Shown here piece by piece: positions 18,277-27,631 of a stretch of DNA of 64,000 nt; position 1 is the stretch's first letter; every line of letters begins with the position of its first letter. Source of the stretch: Pedobacter cryoconitis (GTDB lineage: Bacteria > Bacteroidota > Bacteroidia > Sphingobacteriales > Sphingobacteriaceae). A program made the position numbers and the translations under genes. The DNA lies in the NCBI RefSeq assembly GCF_003259615.1, contig NZ_QLLR01000005.1:104741-168740 (forward strand). The letters are read 5' to 3'. The notes under the pieces were generated by a model. That model had not been told where the DNA came from. It did not search any database and worked only from the letters and a program-made list of their open reading frames with translations.

Positions 18277-20637
18277 CTATTTTGAATAAACGCCGATCTT
18301 CAGTCGGTCTGCCGAAGCAGGGGCGTTGCCAGTCCAGGCAAGATTTAGTTTTCCCAGATCGGTATATTCAGGTTTCAAATGATAGATATGACTTCCTAAT
18401 ACCCGTTGATAAAAAGATTCAACTTTTCCTGATTCGTAGAAATTGCAGTGGTCTACAATAATATTATCCCACCTGTACTCCTGAAAGAAGATTGCTCTGC
18501 CTCCCTGTCCGGAATAAGAGAAGTTACTATTGAGGATGGAAACCTGCTGTGCGCCAATAAGTTTTACTGCTGATCCTTGTTCTCTGTTCTCCACCTCATT
18601 AAATGTGCAATGGTCAATGTTTACGAACGGGCCTAAAGTACTTTCATCATTCCCGCCCCGATAAATATTAATTGCCGTACCCATAACATTTGTGAAGACA
18701 CAATTAGTGATCAATGTATATTCTGCATTATAGATTCCTTTATCATCTTTTTCGGCCGAAAGGTCAATTCCGGTACCTGAAAGGTGGTGAAAGATAGAGT
18801 TTTTGACGATCAGGCTATCCGCCAGCGTGCTCTTTGAACCTGAAAAGCCACTGTTTGAGCTTTCGTTGAATGCGTAAAACTCACAGTCATCTATGATCAA
18901 TTTATAGGGTTTGTTCATCGGCTTATCCGTAGACCTTATTCCTGCATCCGCATTGGCAAAACTTTCATAATTACCTTTAAAAGCGATGCCTTTTACGGTC
19001 AGCTTACTGCCATTCTCTAAAGTGATAAAGGCTGGCAGTGATTTAAAGGACGCGTTTACAAAAACGGGTCTGTTCTTTAAACCTTTTGTGGCCATTAAAA
19101 CCAGTGTTTTATCGATGATCAATTCTTCTTTCAAAGGATATAAACCAGCTTCCGTCAATACAATAGTATCGCCTGCCAATGCTTCCTTAAGGGTTGTGGC
19201 CAGTAGCGAACTCTGGGAAGCTTTCAATAAAGTGCTTTTTGGTTTTCTCCATGCTTTTTTTGTTTCAGGATGGTACCAGGCAGCACCAGTTTTGTCTGGC
19301 GTGATCACCTTTAAGTTTTTTAAGTCAGCACCGTATAACTTGCTATAGGGTAGGGTTATGTCGTTAATTTTATAGGTGTCTGCTTTTATCTTAAGGAAAC
19401 CATCAGGTAATTTCCCCGGATTTACATCAGCGGAGACACTTTTAGCATAATTAACAACCCCATTCTCAGAAAAGATAATTCCCTGATCATTATTTGCGTC
19501 TGTATAGATCTCTTGTCTTGATGAAGCAATCAGGTTCTTTTTAAATTGTACATTTTCCGGTGCTAACGTTCTTTCTGCATCTTTACCAGCACCAAACAGA
19601 ATATTTGAACAATCCACAAAAGTATTTTGTTCAATCCATGCGTCTTTTACCTGGTAGTATCGGTTGATCTGAGAATTCGGAACGCCATTCAGCACAGAAA
19701 GGGGAGCCCTGAAATTGGTTCCCTGTAACTGGTAGAAGACATTATTAAATACCTTCTGACGCGGATTAATTACTCTTACTCCGCCAGTAAACGGTTTGTT
19801 ATTCCCCATAAAGAAATTGCCTTCTACTACATTATCCGATCCGTGTCTCAATACCAATCCACCTTCACACTCAAAAAAAGTATTAAAACATACCCGGTTC
19901 TCACCAGATTTGATGGATACGATTTCTACCTCTCCATTACAACGCTCAAAGAAATTGTGCGCTATCGTAGTTCTTGAAGCCTTTAAGGAATAGCGTGATA
20001 CCCCAATTCTGATAGTTTCACCTCCATTCGAACCTAATGGCGACCTGCCTTTGAAGTAATTACTGTCAATTAAATGATCATTTTGCTGACTGCGTTCATC
20101 ATTAAGCTCTGCAATGATCACCGGACCAAGGTTTAACTTATTAACAAAAGTAGAATGATCTACCCGGTTATTCTTTCCATAAAATGTAACCCAGGTATCA
20201 GATCTGAACTTTTCCGGCTGACTATAATTTTCAATCACGATACCCGTCACTCTGCAATGATTGCCCAGCAGCGCTTCGCTGGTTCTGAAAGCGACAACTT
20301 CTCTTTTAGGTGTATACCCATTTTTGAAATGTAAATCTTTAACCACCAAATATTCACCACTTAATTGCAAATAAGATTGTCCGGTTAAAATGACTCCTCC
20401 GGGTGTTTCTGGCCTGATTATTACTGGCTGTGCGGCTGTACCTTTCCCGCTGAGTTGCAAAGCTGCATTTGACCATTCTTTATCTTTTAATAAGATAACA
20501 TCGCCCGGTCTGGCTTTTGAAACAGCCGCCTTTAATTCCTGAGGGTTGTTAACCAGGATAGTATTGTTAACTAAAATAGAACTTGTGTAACCCTTTAAAC
20601 TGCAAACAATTAATAAAGATAAGATTAGATTTTTCAT
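18277..20637 (-). CDS. PL6 alginate lyase (chondroitinase B-type), two beta-helix domains
   Basis: A 786-residue exported lyase that cuts alginate by beta-elimination. A signal peptide covers about residues 1-20. The N-terminal half is a right-handed beta-helix of the chondroitinase B/PL6 type with SNGGETIRIGVS near residue 203, the Bronsted base K243 in EIVSIKSG and the acid R264 in LVLRHGSDN. K and R are 21 residues apart, as in the PL6 enzyme AlyGC (K220/R241, from memory). A second beta-helix fills about residues 460-770 (ADSLIVKNSIFHHLSGTGID), the two-domain layout of AlyGC. It lies 3 nt downstream of the lipoprotein gene. It probably releases oligomers at the cell surface or in the periplasm. 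Confidence 0.92.
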   Translation of the reverse strand: MKNLILSLLIVCSLKGYTSSILVNNTILVNNPQELKAAVSKARPGDVILLKDKEWSNAALQLSGKGTAAQPVIIRPETPGGVILTGQSYLQLSGEYLVVKDLHFKNGYTPKREVVAFRTSEALLGNHCRVTGIVIENYSQPEKFRSDTWVTFYGKNNRVDHSTFVNKLNLGPVIIAELNDERSQQNDHLIDSNYFKGRSPLGSNGGETIRIGVSRYSLKASRTTIAHNFFERCNGEVEIVSIKSGENRVCFNTFFECEGGLVLRHGSDNVVEGNFFMGNNKPFTGGVRVINPRQKVFNNVFYQLQGTNFRAPLSVLNGVPNSQINRYYQVKDAWIEQNTFVDCSNILFGAGKDAERTLAPENVQFKKNLIASSRQEIYTDANNDQGIIFSENGVVNYAKSVSADVNPGKLPDGFLKIKADTYKINDITLPYSKLYGADLKNLKVITPDKTGAAWYHPETKKAWRKPKSTLLKASQSSLLATTLKEALAGDTIVLTEAGLYPLKEELIIDKTLVLMATKGLKNRPVFVNASFKSLPAFITLENGSKLTVKGIAFKGNYESFANADAGIRSTDKPMNKPYKLIIDDCEFYAFNESSNSGFSGSKSTLADSLIVKNSIFHHLSGTGIDLSAEKDDKGIYNAEYTLITNCVFTNVMGTAINIYRGGNDESTLGPFVNIDHCTFNEVENREQGSAVKLIGAQQVSILNSNFSYSGQGGRAIFFQEYRWDNIIVDHCNFYESGKVESFYQRVLGSHIYHLKPEYTDLGKLNLAWTGNAPASADRLKIGVYSK

Positions 20638-20640
20638 AAG

Positions 20641-21924
20641 CTATTTAGATACGAATATGTCAAACTTAAGTGTTGAAACAGCAACCGGGTTCCCAATAAC
20701 CACAGCCTTTGCACTTAACAACTGGTTGGTAAAAGTTCCATCAGGTTTCGGTACACGAATCCAAATCAGATAAGCAGTCGTTACATTGAAAACATTCGCC
20801 GACTGGTTAGCACTGGCTGCATCAAACTTAGCGGTACTGCTTCCCGGAGCTGTAATTCCTGCAAAGAACTGATCATCCAGTGCAGTAATAGTATTTGCAT
20901 GATAAGCTGCATAAACTCTGTCAGCGTCTGCAGCTCCCGGAATAAGTACCCTGAACTTCGTCGCTTTAAGACTAGCAGGATCAGGCTCCCAAACCTGTGT
21001 ATTACACTTGTAATTCTTGGTAATTGTTGTTGCACTCGCCGGACTATATAAACTAAATACCATTGCAGTAGTACAGTAAGTGACAAAATCTACCTTTTGT
21101 TCCTGACCGCTAACGTTACAGCTACCCAGTAAACTACCTGCTTCTCCGTTAAAAAAGCTGCTAACTGACGGTGCTGATGCCGTTCCGTGTGCCATCATTG
21201 TCAAATCTTTATACAGAACATATGATTTGATAGGAATGTTAATCAAACTCTCAGCTTTTAATCCGAAATTATCCGTAATTATTATTTTGATTTTACCTGC
21301 ATTCTTGCGGTAGGTATATTGATAACTCAATTCATAAGTTTTTTCATTTTTAGTCAGTTCGATCTGATCTATTTTTTCAAAAACGCCTCTGTAATCATCA
21401 TAGAACTCAATCAGCTTTAATCCATTTTCAGAACTTGCTTTTCCTTTAATTAAAGTTTTACCTGTTTCATCAGGAAGTACACTTGCCGGAATATCCGAAA
21501 GTGCAGGCATAGTTGGGGTGAAAGCAGTCATTTTAATCAATCCCTCAAAAGAAGAATTGTCAATATGTTTAACCATAACCCTGACTCCTGTAACCTTCGT
21601 CAGTTTCGCAGCAGAGAAGCTTTTTGTAGGGATAGAGAAATGATAAAGGTTCCTGTTCTCCTGTGCAGGGGTATCACGGTAAATCAAAGAATCTGTTTTG
21701 TCGCTTCGCATCAGGTAAAAATAAATCAGCCTGATACCAATTGTAGAATTCAATTTTCCGTTCAGCGCCGTATCGGGGCCAGTCTGTCCGGTTGCCGTAT
21801 TAAAAGTGAAATCTTTTGCGGTCAGTACATCTGGTGTATTGGCAGCAGTTTTATCCTTTTTGCAGCTGTTCAGCAAGATAAAACCTGCTACTATGATCGC
21901 TATTAAATAAAAGTTCTTCATCAT
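20641..21924 (-). CDS. alginate-locus surface lipoprotein, unknown family
   Basis: A 427-residue lipoprotein. The signal ends in the lipobox ILLNSC at about residue 20. The mature part looks all-beta, with a first half that reads like two small sandwich domains (about 35-230, including GKASSENGLKLIEFYDDY) and a second half of about 200 residues with four Cys (LLGSCNVSG, FVTYCTT, YKCNTQV). I do not recognise a family. It lies 9 nt after susD and 3 nt before the PL6 lyase gene, the position at which Bacteroidota polysaccharide loci often encode a SusE/F-like surface glycan-binding protein. Alginate binding is therefore a reasonable inference but not shown by a motif. A start one codon later is equally possible. 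Confidence 0.6.
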   Translation of the reverse strand: MMKNFYLIAIIVAGFILLNSCKKDKTAANTPDVLTAKDFTFNTATGQTGPDTALNGKLNSTIGIRLIYFYLMRSDKTDSLIYRDTPAQENRNLYHFSIPTKSFSAAKLTKVTGVRVMVKHIDNSSFEGLIKMTAFTPTMPALSDIPASVLPDETGKTLIKGKASSENGLKLIEFYDDYRGVFEKIDQIELTKNEKTYELSYQYTYRKNAGKIKIIITDNFGLKAESLINIPIKSYVLYKDLTMMAHGTASAPSVSSFFNGEAGSLLGSCNVSGQEQKVDFVTYCTTAMVFSLYSPASATTITKNYKCNTQVWEPDPASLKATKFRVLIPGAADADRVYAAYHANTITALDDQFFAGITAPGSSTAKFDAASANQSANVFNVTTAYLIWIRVPKPDGTFTNQLLSAKAVVIGNPVAVSTLKFDIFVSK

Positions 21925-21933
21925 TAATATATA

Positions 21934-23514
21934 TTAATAACCAGGGTTTTGAGTGATTTTAAGCTGATCGTTCGCATCCAGCTCGCGCTGTGGGATCGGA
22001 AGCAATAACTTTTCCGGTGTCAGGTTAGCTTGCAATTCAGCTAACGTAAATGCTGGTCTGTAACTCTTATAATGCGAATCAAACTCTATAGCAAAGTGAT
22101 TTTTAATTACTGCAATTGCCTGATCAGTCCTTACCAGATCAAAGAAACGCTGGTTCTCAAAAGCAAATTCTAACCTTCTTTCATTTAATAAAGCAGCCAG
22201 AAATTGAGCTTCATTGGTAATTGCATTCGGATTTGCCGAATCAGCAGGATATTTATAGAAACCAGTTTTAAAATCTCCGGAAGTATAATCCGTTGCGCCA
22301 GCTCTTGACCTGACTTGATTAATTAACTCCAGGCTCGTGTTTCCAAAACCTAAAGCTTCCGCTTTCATCAATAACACATCAGTATATCGGAGTACCGGAA
22401 AATCGTTTTCTGCATCAAACTTTACTAAAACAGGCGAGGTGAACTTTTTCACATAAAGCTTAGCTGAATATTTAGCCATAGTTACTGCCTTACGGCTGTC
22501 AATGGCTCCCGAAACAGGGGTTTTATAAGTTACATCCAGATCATTTGTCGGAAAATTATAACCGCTTCCATCACCATTGACCACTGCACTACCACTTGAA
22601 GTCGGGGCGAAATTATTGGCCATCAGGTTACCCAGTCCCAATCCGCCAGCTTTAAATCTAACTGCAAACAGGATCTCTTTATTCATTTCATTATTAATAG
22701 AGAATACATCTGCAAAAGAAGGCAGCAGTCCGTACCCGCTGGTATTGATTACTTCGTCCAGTAAAGGCAGTGCTTCAGCCCCCCGGTGTAAGGTCAGATA
22801 AACTTTCGCTAATAATGCTCTGGCAGCCCAGGTATTCGCTCGGCCTGCGTCCGCGCTGGTAGAAGGAGTAAAGGCCGTTTGAGATAATAAGTTTTTTGCC
22901 GCTACAAGATCTGCTTCTATCATTTGATAGCATTCTGCAAGCGGGACTCTGTTGATTTGTTTTGATTGCTCAGGGTCTACCGGATCAGTCACCAGAAATA
23001 CACCTCCATACAACCTCACCAGGTTAAAATAATGGTAAGCACGTAAAAATAAAGCTTCACCTGCCAGCTGATTCCGCTGTTCCGGAGTCATTTTTGCCGT
23101 TCCTTCACCGACAGTAGTTTTTCCTGCCGTATAAACAACCCCTAAGCTTTTCAATACATAATTGATCGACCTGATGTTTTTATAAGTTACCAGCCAGTAT
23201 TGATAAACTTTATCATGAGAAGAATTCAAAGTGAACATATCCAGGTCATTGAATTCAAAATTGATAGCTGCTGAACTGTTTGCTACCCCTTGCTTAGAAT
23301 TGTCCGTTCGTAAATCTGTCAGCATCCACTCAAATTCCAATGGTTTTTGCATCCCATTATAACTTCCTGTTAAAGCTGTTTTTGTTTGATCATATGTTTT
23401 ATAAAAACTATCAACGCCGACATTGGAAATAGGGTCGATGTCGATGACTTTTTTGCAGGATACGATGCTTAAACACAGTACCAGACCTGCGGTTATATAG
23501 TGGAGATTTCTCAT
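21934..23514 (-). CDS. SusD/RagB family outer-membrane lipoprotein of the alginate locus
   Basis: A 526-residue lipoprotein read from ATG 23514 (MRNLHYITAG); this start puts the lipobox LSIVSC at about residue 20. An upstream in-frame ATG at 23544 would sit inside the susC gene and spoil the signal. The SusD fold is clear: N-terminal TALTGSYNGMQKP, the TPR-like GEALFLRAYHYFNLVRLYGG, and a C-terminal LNERRLEFAFENQRFFDLVR followed by LLPIPQRELDANDQL. SusD proteins form the lid of a SusC channel and bind glycan chains on the cell surface. With PL6 and PL17 lyases in the block, the ligand is probably alginate oligosaccharide. Confidence 0.93.
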   Translation of the reverse strand: MRNLHYITAGLVLCLSIVSCKKVIDIDPISNVGVDSFYKTYDQTKTALTGSYNGMQKPLEFEWMLTDLRTDNSKQGVANSSAAINFEFNDLDMFTLNSSHDKVYQYWLVTYKNIRSINYVLKSLGVVYTAGKTTVGEGTAKMTPEQRNQLAGEALFLRAYHYFNLVRLYGGVFLVTDPVDPEQSKQINRVPLAECYQMIEADLVAAKNLLSQTAFTPSTSADAGRANTWAARALLAKVYLTLHRGAEALPLLDEVINTSGYGLLPSFADVFSINNEMNKEILFAVRFKAGGLGLGNLMANNFAPTSSGSAVVNGDGSGYNFPTNDLDVTYKTPVSGAIDSRKAVTMAKYSAKLYVKKFTSPVLVKFDAENDFPVLRYTDVLLMKAEALGFGNTSLELINQVRSRAGATDYTSGDFKTGFYKYPADSANPNAITNEAQFLAALLNERRLEFAFENQRFFDLVRTDQAIAVIKNHFAIEFDSHYKSYRPAFTLAELQANLTPEKLLLPIPQRELDANDQLKITQNPGY

Positions 23515-23530
23515 CTTATGTCTTTTTAAA

Positions 23531-26500
23531 TTAAAAATTAACATCTATACCAAAAGTGAAAGTGCGTGAAATTGGAAAAGCACCACGCTGATAGCCATCT
23601 ACTAAAGGAGAAGAATATTGCGAGGAAGTCGTCCTTGCTTCCGGGTTTATACCCCGGTAAGAACTTCCCGTCAAGTAGAATAAATTATCAGCAGAGCTAT
23701 ATACCCTGACACTCCTTACGCCCAGTTTCTTAATAATTTTACCAGGGATTGTATACCCCAGAATTACGTTCCTTAAAGCCGCATAAGAGCCGCTTTCAAT
23801 CACATAATCTGTGAGGAGCCAGTTTTCACCATTGGTATAATATGGCGTTTTTCCATCACCAGGGTGTGCTGCACTAATCCACCTGTTCTGATTGAACTTC
23901 TCATTGTATCTTCTGGATTCATTGTAGTTGGCATCCCCGTTGATGATCTTGCCGCCCTGTACTCCCTGGATCATGATATTCAAATCAAAACCCTTATACT
24001 TAAATGAATTGTTGATTCCCCAGGTAAAATCCGGGAAGGGACTTCCAATAGTTGTCCGGTCATTCACATCAATTTTACCGTCACCATTCACATCGACAAA
24101 CTTTAAACCGCCCGGTGCATAATATTTGGATAGGGTAGAAGTCTGTCCTGCGGCTTTAGCTTCATCAATTTGCGCCTGAGAAGTCCAGATGCCATCGGTT
24201 TTATAACCAAAGAACTGAATAGCCGGCTGTCCGACAATAGCTGCATAGACTTCGTTCCGTTCACCGTAATTATATTGAAATGGCTCTCCGCCCAATTCCA
24301 GTAAACGATTTCTGTTAGCTGAAAAGTTTAGCGCAGTAGACCACTGAAAATGATCAGTTTTGATATTTACTGAATTGAATTCAACTTCAATACCCTGGTT
24401 TTTAACCTTACCAGAGTTATCAAAGTATTCAAAAGAGCCGCTGAATGATTGCGTAGATCTTTTGTACAACAACTTATCAGTATTAGAGTTATAATATTCA
24501 ATGGTCAGACCAAAACGGTCTTTCATAAAGCCAAGGTCTAAACCTGAATTGAATTCAAAAGTACGTTCCCAGGTAATGTTAGGGTTAGCCAGTACATCTG
24601 AATTTGGCGATAAACCAAGATTTACAGAACCTGTACCGCTTCCGAAAGAATAATTCCCCGGATATAACAGATTCTGAAAAGCAAAACTCTGGATCTTGTT
24701 ATTTCCGGTTGCCCCATAACTTGCCCGGAGTTTCATGTTGCTGATCCAGCTAAGATTTTTCATGAAATCTTCTTTTCCAATTCCCCAGCCTGCAGAAATA
24801 GCAGGAAACGTACCTTGTTTTTGTCCTCTTGCAAAATAAGAACTACCATCCACCCTGAAACTGGCGGCTAGTAAATATTTGTTTTTATAATCATAAGTTA
24901 TACGTCCCAGGTAGGAAACCAGTCCGATCTGGTCTTTCAGGGTATTCGTTAAAGCCTGATCAATCTGACCAGCCTGATTTAAAGTTTCGAAAGTCTCTGT
25001 AGGGAAATTTCTTCCCACCATATTGGTTTCTTTGATCTTGGTTTGCTGAGTGGTAAAACCTAATAAACCTGTAAAGCTGTGGTTGCCCTTTGTCACATTA
25101 TAATTCAGGGTATTTTCCAGCAACAGGTCCATATAACTTTTAGTGTAAAGCGTAGCTTCATTTACATCCCCGTCTTTTCTGGCGTTTGATCGGGTGAGGG
25201 TTGTATTTTCCTGCTGCGAATAATAACCGCCGACAGAACTTTTGAAGATCAGGTTCGGCAGGAATTTAATGCTGATGTCACCACCGCCCAGCATCCGGTA
25301 AGTCTGCTGATCGCGCGTTTCCCGCGCTGCAATTGATAGCGGCGTATTATTACTTGTAGCGAAAGGTTCTACAGGGCCCGCGCTGGTCCAGTTACTGCCA
25401 TCAGGCATTGTTCCGGAATATTGTAAGCCATTGAAGTGTCTGGCTTGTACAAAATCGCCGGGTAACACACTCGCCCAGGCTGCATTCTGATGAACATAAG
25501 CTGCGGTAAAATCATTATGAGTAACTGGCAGGAAAGAACCGAAACGGAAATAATCCGTGAAATTTACGGAAGGCCGCTGGGTCTTCACATAAGAAGGGTT
25601 AAAGTTAATACTGAAACTAACTTTTTTACTCAGTGTACCATCCAGTTTAGTTTTCAGATTGAACTTGCTGTTGTCACTATACTTTAATACCGCTTCATCT
25701 TTCTGACCGCTCGCTGATACATAATATTTCAAATCTTTTTTACCACCGGAAATGCTCATTTGAATATTGGAAATAGCTGCATTTTGCAAAGCTTCCTGCT
25801 GCCAGTCGGTAGGGCCACCACTGATCTCATTCTCAATTACATAAGCTGCTCTTTCCGGGTCTGTGATCAGGTTTTTCATATTGGCCGGAACTGTTGGGTC
25901 ATCTGCACGCAAAGCCGCCTCAGCATAAAGCATCTTGGTGTAATCTGTAATACTCATGATCGGATTAAGTTTATATGGCTTTTTAAAACCATAATAACTC
26001 TTGAAAGTATATCTCGGCTTATCAGAACCTCCGCTTTTTGTTGTGATTAAGATCACCCCGTTAGCCGCTCTGGAACCATAAATAGCACCAGAAGCCGCAT
26101 CTTTCAGCACTTCAATACTTTCTACATCCTGAGGATCAACAAATGATAACCCATCTGGTACAGGGTAACCGTCTACCACGACCAGTGGCTGTGAACCTGC
26201 ACTAATGGAACTAAACCCACGCACGCGTACCGTAGGGGCAGCACCCGCTTCAGAGCTGACGTTTTGTATAGTGACCCCTGCAATTTTTCCAATCAGCGCA
26301 TTGTCTAAACGTGCAGTTGGGATCTCATCCAGATTTTCATTTTTCAACTTGCTGACTGCACCAGTAACGGAAGATTTCTTTTGTGTACCGTAACCGATCA
26401 CTACTACTTCATTCATCGTATTGGGAATTTCCCTTAAAGTGATCGTAATTGTTTCAGCTTGTTTAACCGCAAAGGCTTGTGGTTCATAGCCCAGGTAATT

Positions 26501-26734
26501 GATCAATAATAATTTGCCCGGTTCGGCTTTGATTTTAAACTCTCCCTTAGTATCGGTGACCACACCTTTTTTAGTGTCTTTCAGGATAACCGAGGCGCCT
26601 GGCAGAGCTTCCCCTTTCTGATCCTTCACAGTACCCTGAATGGATACTTTTGTCTGAGAATAGGCCGGTTTTAAGAATAAAAAACACAACAATATCATGA
26701 CTAGTAAACTGTTAAAGTAAACTTTTGACTTCAT
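23531..26734 (-). CDS. SusC/RagA family TonB-linked outer-membrane transporter of the alginate locus
   Basis: A 1067-residue outer-membrane transporter. It has a signal peptide (about 1-26), a carboxypeptidase-regulatory-like domain (about 30-110, GTVKDQKGEALPGASVILKD), and the SusC signature NEVVVIGYGTQKKSSVTGA. The plug domain contains VRGFSSISAGSQPLVVVDGY and GSRAANGVILITTKSG. The barrel ends in the expected aromatic strand (RTFTFGIDVNF). SusC imports oligosaccharides with energy from TonB. It overlaps no gene; susD begins 16 nt later. A 135-nt gap to the upstream SDR gene could hold a separate promoter, but I see no clear box there. A TATATTTGGTT leader motif (plus-strand reading) lies 7 nt from the start codon. 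Confidence 0.95.
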   Translation of the reverse strand: MKSKVYFNSLLVMILLCFLFLKPAYSQTKVSIQGTVKDQKGEALPGASVILKDTKKGVVTDTKGEFKIKAEPGKLLLINYLGYEPQAFAVKQAETITITLREIPNTMNEVVVIGYGTQKKSSVTGAVSKLKNENLDEIPTARLDNALIGKIAGVTIQNVSSEAGAAPTVRVRGFSSISAGSQPLVVVDGYPVPDGLSFVDPQDVESIEVLKDAASGAIYGSRAANGVILITTKSGGSDKPRYTFKSYYGFKKPYKLNPIMSITDYTKMLYAEAALRADDPTVPANMKNLITDPERAAYVIENEISGGPTDWQQEALQNAAISNIQMSISGGKKDLKYYVSASGQKDEAVLKYSDNSKFNLKTKLDGTLSKKVSFSINFNPSYVKTQRPSVNFTDYFRFGSFLPVTHNDFTAAYVHQNAAWASVLPGDFVQARHFNGLQYSGTMPDGSNWTSAGPVEPFATSNNTPLSIAARETRDQQTYRMLGGGDISIKFLPNLIFKSSVGGYYSQQENTTLTRSNARKDGDVNEATLYTKSYMDLLLENTLNYNVTKGNHSFTGLLGFTTQQTKIKETNMVGRNFPTETFETLNQAGQIDQALTNTLKDQIGLVSYLGRITYDYKNKYLLAASFRVDGSSYFARGQKQGTFPAISAGWGIGKEDFMKNLSWISNMKLRASYGATGNNKIQSFAFQNLLYPGNYSFGSGTGSVNLGLSPNSDVLANPNITWERTFEFNSGLDLGFMKDRFGLTIEYYNSNTDKLLYKRSTQSFSGSFEYFDNSGKVKNQGIEVEFNSVNIKTDHFQWSTALNFSANRNRLLELGGEPFQYNYGERNEVYAAIVGQPAIQFFGYKTDGIWTSQAQIDEAKAAGQTSTLSKYYAPGGLKFVDVNGDGKIDVNDRTTIGSPFPDFTWGINNSFKYKGFDLNIMIQGVQGGKIINGDANYNESRRYNEKFNQNRWISAAHPGDGKTPYYTNGENWLLTDYVIESGSYAALRNVILGYTIPGKIIKKLGVRSVRVYSSADNLFYLTGSSYRGINPEARTTSSQYSSPLVDGYQRGAFPISRTFTFGIDVNF

Positions 26735-26741
26735 AATAATT

Positions 26742-26752
26742 TATATTTGGTT
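26742..26752 (-). promoter_or_regulatory. leader motif AACCAAATATA before susC
   Basis: On the minus strand AACCAAATATA ends 7 nt before the susC ATG. The same 11-mer precedes the MFS and GntR genes of this locus. It contains the half-site AACCAA of the predicted GntR operator. Confidence 0.4.
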
Positions 26753-26869
26753 ATAGGTTGTACCTGCTCCGTAAAATCTCCTTTACCGCAGGAAACAGCT
26801 TGTTTTGCTCAGGTCAGCTGCCAGGTTTTTTTAAATACAGGAGGCCGTAGCCTCCTGCAGATTGGTGAA

Positions 26870-27622
26870 TCAGGAGAAATTCAGACCACCATTAATATCA
26901 ATATTGGTACCCGTTACATAACTGGATTGATCAGACGCTAAATAAACGACCAGATCTGCCACTTCAGTTGCCTTTCCCTCTCTTTTCAATAAAGTAGAGT
27001 TAGCTACATTAGTCCGTACTTCGGGTTTAGTGAAAGTATCGTGAAAGGCAGTCGCTATCATTCCTGGTAAAACTGCATTTACCCGGATGTTTTTCGGGCC
27101 CAGTTCTTTAGCCAGGGAACGGGTATAGGTCATTACCCCACCTTTAGCCGTCGCATAAGCACTCGCGCCAGGACCACCGCCATCCCGGCCTGCCAAAGAA
27201 GACAGGTTGATAATCGATGCGCCTGATCCCATAAAAGGAATAGTCGCTTTACTGACCAGGTAAACACTTTTTAAATTTAAGTCCATTACTGCATCCCAAA
27301 AATCCTCGTCCAGCTCCAGCGTAGGTTTTCTCGCTACCATTCCGCCAGCTACGTTAACCAGGATATGGATTTCTTCTCCAAAAGCTTTTCTGGTTTCCTC
27401 AATTAACGCGGTAACCTCCGCAGATTTAGTTACATCACCTTTCACAATAATTCCTTCTCCACCTTCCGATTGAATCAGTTTTAATGTTTCTTCTGCATTA
27501 GCCAGGTTATCGAAATAATTGATGACTACTTTCGCACCTTCACGGGCAAGCTGGCAGGAAACTGCTCTGCCAATGTCTCTTGAACCACCGGTAACTACGG
27601 CTACTTTGTTTTTTAATCTCAT
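26870..27622 (-). CDS. SDR oxidoreductase, probable DEH reductase of alginate catabolism
   Basis: A 250-residue classical short-chain dehydrogenase. The nucleotide-binding motif is TGGSRDIGRA (residues 11-20), VNVAGG is the NAG-type motif, and the catalytic set is S141/S142 with Y156 and K160 in SAYATAKGG. In alginate loci such enzymes reduce 4-deoxy-L-erythro-5-hexoseulose uronate (DEH) to 2-keto-3-deoxygluconate with NAD(P)H. The location between the transporter and susC, with KDG kinase and KDPG aldolase downstream, supports that role; the substrate is inferred from context. It starts 9 nt after the MFS gene. Cytoplasmic, complete. Confidence 0.85.
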   Translation of the reverse strand: MRLKNKVAVVTGGSRDIGRAVSCQLAREGAKVVINYFDNLANAEETLKLIQSEGGEGIIVKGDVTKSAEVTALIEETRKAFGEEIHILVNVAGGMVARKPTLELDEDFWDAVMDLNLKSVYLVSKATIPFMGSGASIINLSSLAGRDGGGPGASAYATAKGGVMTYTRSLAKELGPKNIRVNAVLPGMIATAFHDTFTKPEVRTNVANSTLLKREGKATEVADLVVYLASDQSSYVTGTNIDINGGLNFS

Positions 27623-27631
27623 ATGATTTGT

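Noticed and set aside
26838..26857. 8-bp inverted repeat CAGGAGGC/GCCTCCTG as a terminator between the SDR and susC genes
   Set aside because: In minus-strand direction it is followed by TATTTAAAAAAA rather than a T run, so it does not look like an intrinsic terminator for this operon. It may still be a processing or attenuation hairpin.
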